Under the pieces are notes generated by a model. That model was not told where the DNA came from, did not search any database, and saw only the letters and a program-made list of their open reading frames with translations. Of a stretch of DNA of 64,000 bases, positions 63,709 to 64,000 are shown piece by piece. Source of the stretch: Solimonas sp. K1W22B-7 (GTDB taxonomy: Bacteria; Pseudomonadota; Gammaproteobacteria; Nevskiales; Nevskiaceae); NCBI RefSeq assembly GCF_003428335.1, contig NZ_CP031704.1, forward strand, positions 1,674,001 through 1,738,000, written 5' to 3'. The position numbers and the translations under genes were made by a program. Within the stretch, counting starts at the first letter, position 1. Each line of letters begins with the position of its first letter.

Positions 63709-64000
63709 TCAGGCCGCCGCCAGGCGGCCTTCCTCGCGCAGCTTGTCGAGGTGGCCCTCGATGTTCATGCGCGCCAGCGGCCATAGCGCCTTGTCGACGC
63801 CGGCGTAGACGATCGGCAGCATCTCCTCCACGTCGCGGCCCTGGTTGTGCAGGTCCAGGATCTGCAGTTCGCGCGCCTCGCGGTGCTTCAGGGTTTCCAC
63901 CAGGCGGTAGACCGTGCCCAGCGCAGCGCCGTGCGAGGGCAGGATGACCTTGGGGTCCAGCGCGATGATCTTGCGCAGCGACTCGAAGTAGCGGCCCATG
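63709..64000 (-). CDS. MBL-fold metallohydrolase, 5'-truncated by window
   Basis: C-terminal 96 or so residues of a beta-lactamase-fold hydrolase. YFESLRKIIALDPKVILPSHGAA contains the last metal-site His (LPSHG), followed by the helical tail of LACTB2-like proteins (HREARELQILDLHNQG, VYAGVDKALWPLARMNIEGH, LDKLREEGRL). The frame is open through the window edge. The convergent stop is 6 bases from that of the small lipoprotein gene. Confidence 0.85.
   Translation of the reverse strand, partial: MGRYFESLRKIIALDPKVILPSHGAALGTVYRLVETLKHREARELQILDLHNQGRDVEEMLPIVYAGVDKALWPLARMNIEGHLDKLREEGRLAAA

Overview
The window is high-GC DNA (by eye about two thirds G+C) from a non-enteric gammaproteobacterium. 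The best clues are conserved gene blocks: hemA | TPR protein - lolB - ispE - tRNA-Gln - prs ... rplY - pth - ychF; hemA-prfA-prmC; wrbA-DUF2069; and hda-perM-DUF2066 | purM-purN. With a TonB-dependent receptor, an AlkK-like fatty acyl-CoA ligase and a bkd operon, the set resembles Nevskiales/Xanthomonadales-type organisms. The genus is not determined here.

Bases 1-15.9 kb are an accessory catabolic locus. It holds the end of a CoA-transferase gene, a divergent MalT-type (LAL) regulator, then a tightly coupled operon: acyl-CoA synthetase, tannase-family esterase, periplasmic trehalase, sugar/H+ symporter and CocE-type esterase. A TonB-dependent receptor, a truncated second receptor and a convergent glucokinase follow. 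Together they could take up an acylated (perhaps aromatic-acylated) trehalose, de-esterify it, split trehalose, import and phosphorylate glucose, and activate the released acid. Upstream of glk on the minus strand lies a compact structured, terminator-ended RNA candidate.

Bases 16-21.3 kb are a second translationally coupled operon: SDR, zinc ADH, alkylsulfatase-like MBL, SDR, sulfotransferase. After a 23-bp palindrome and an internally deleted ilvE remnant comes a branched-chain amino acid degradation operon (leucine dehydrogenase, E1a, E1b, E2) read away from an Lrp-type regulator. Then come sdaA, a TRIC/UPF0126 membrane protein, tRNA-Met, an AlkK-like ligase and two exported proteins of unknown role.

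Bases 34.4-48 kb are mostly housekeeping (ychF, pth, rplY, prs, tRNA-Gln, ispE, lolB, TPR protein, hemA, prfA, prmC, moeB). The block is interrupted between rplY and prs by an ECF41-type sigma factor cassette with its AhpD-like partner and a small membrane protein, next to a pair of inverted palindromes. After moeB sits a JAMM-like protein with a degraded active site. A crotonase follows, then a DUF559 endonuclease-like gene framed by inverted palindromic repeats of the same family as those near prs.

Bases 49.4-64 kb hold a PHP-domain lipoprotein, proS, a penicillin-acylase-family hydrolase, wrbA, DUF2069, a REP/RAYT cluster (one intact REP-associated tyrosine transposase, a second RAYT 3' remnant and two REP pairs), hda, an AI-2E family permease, DUF2066, purM, purN, DUF3108, a small lipoprotein and the 3' end of an MBL hydrolase. 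No CRISPR array, rRNA, prophage or classical insertion sequence was seen.
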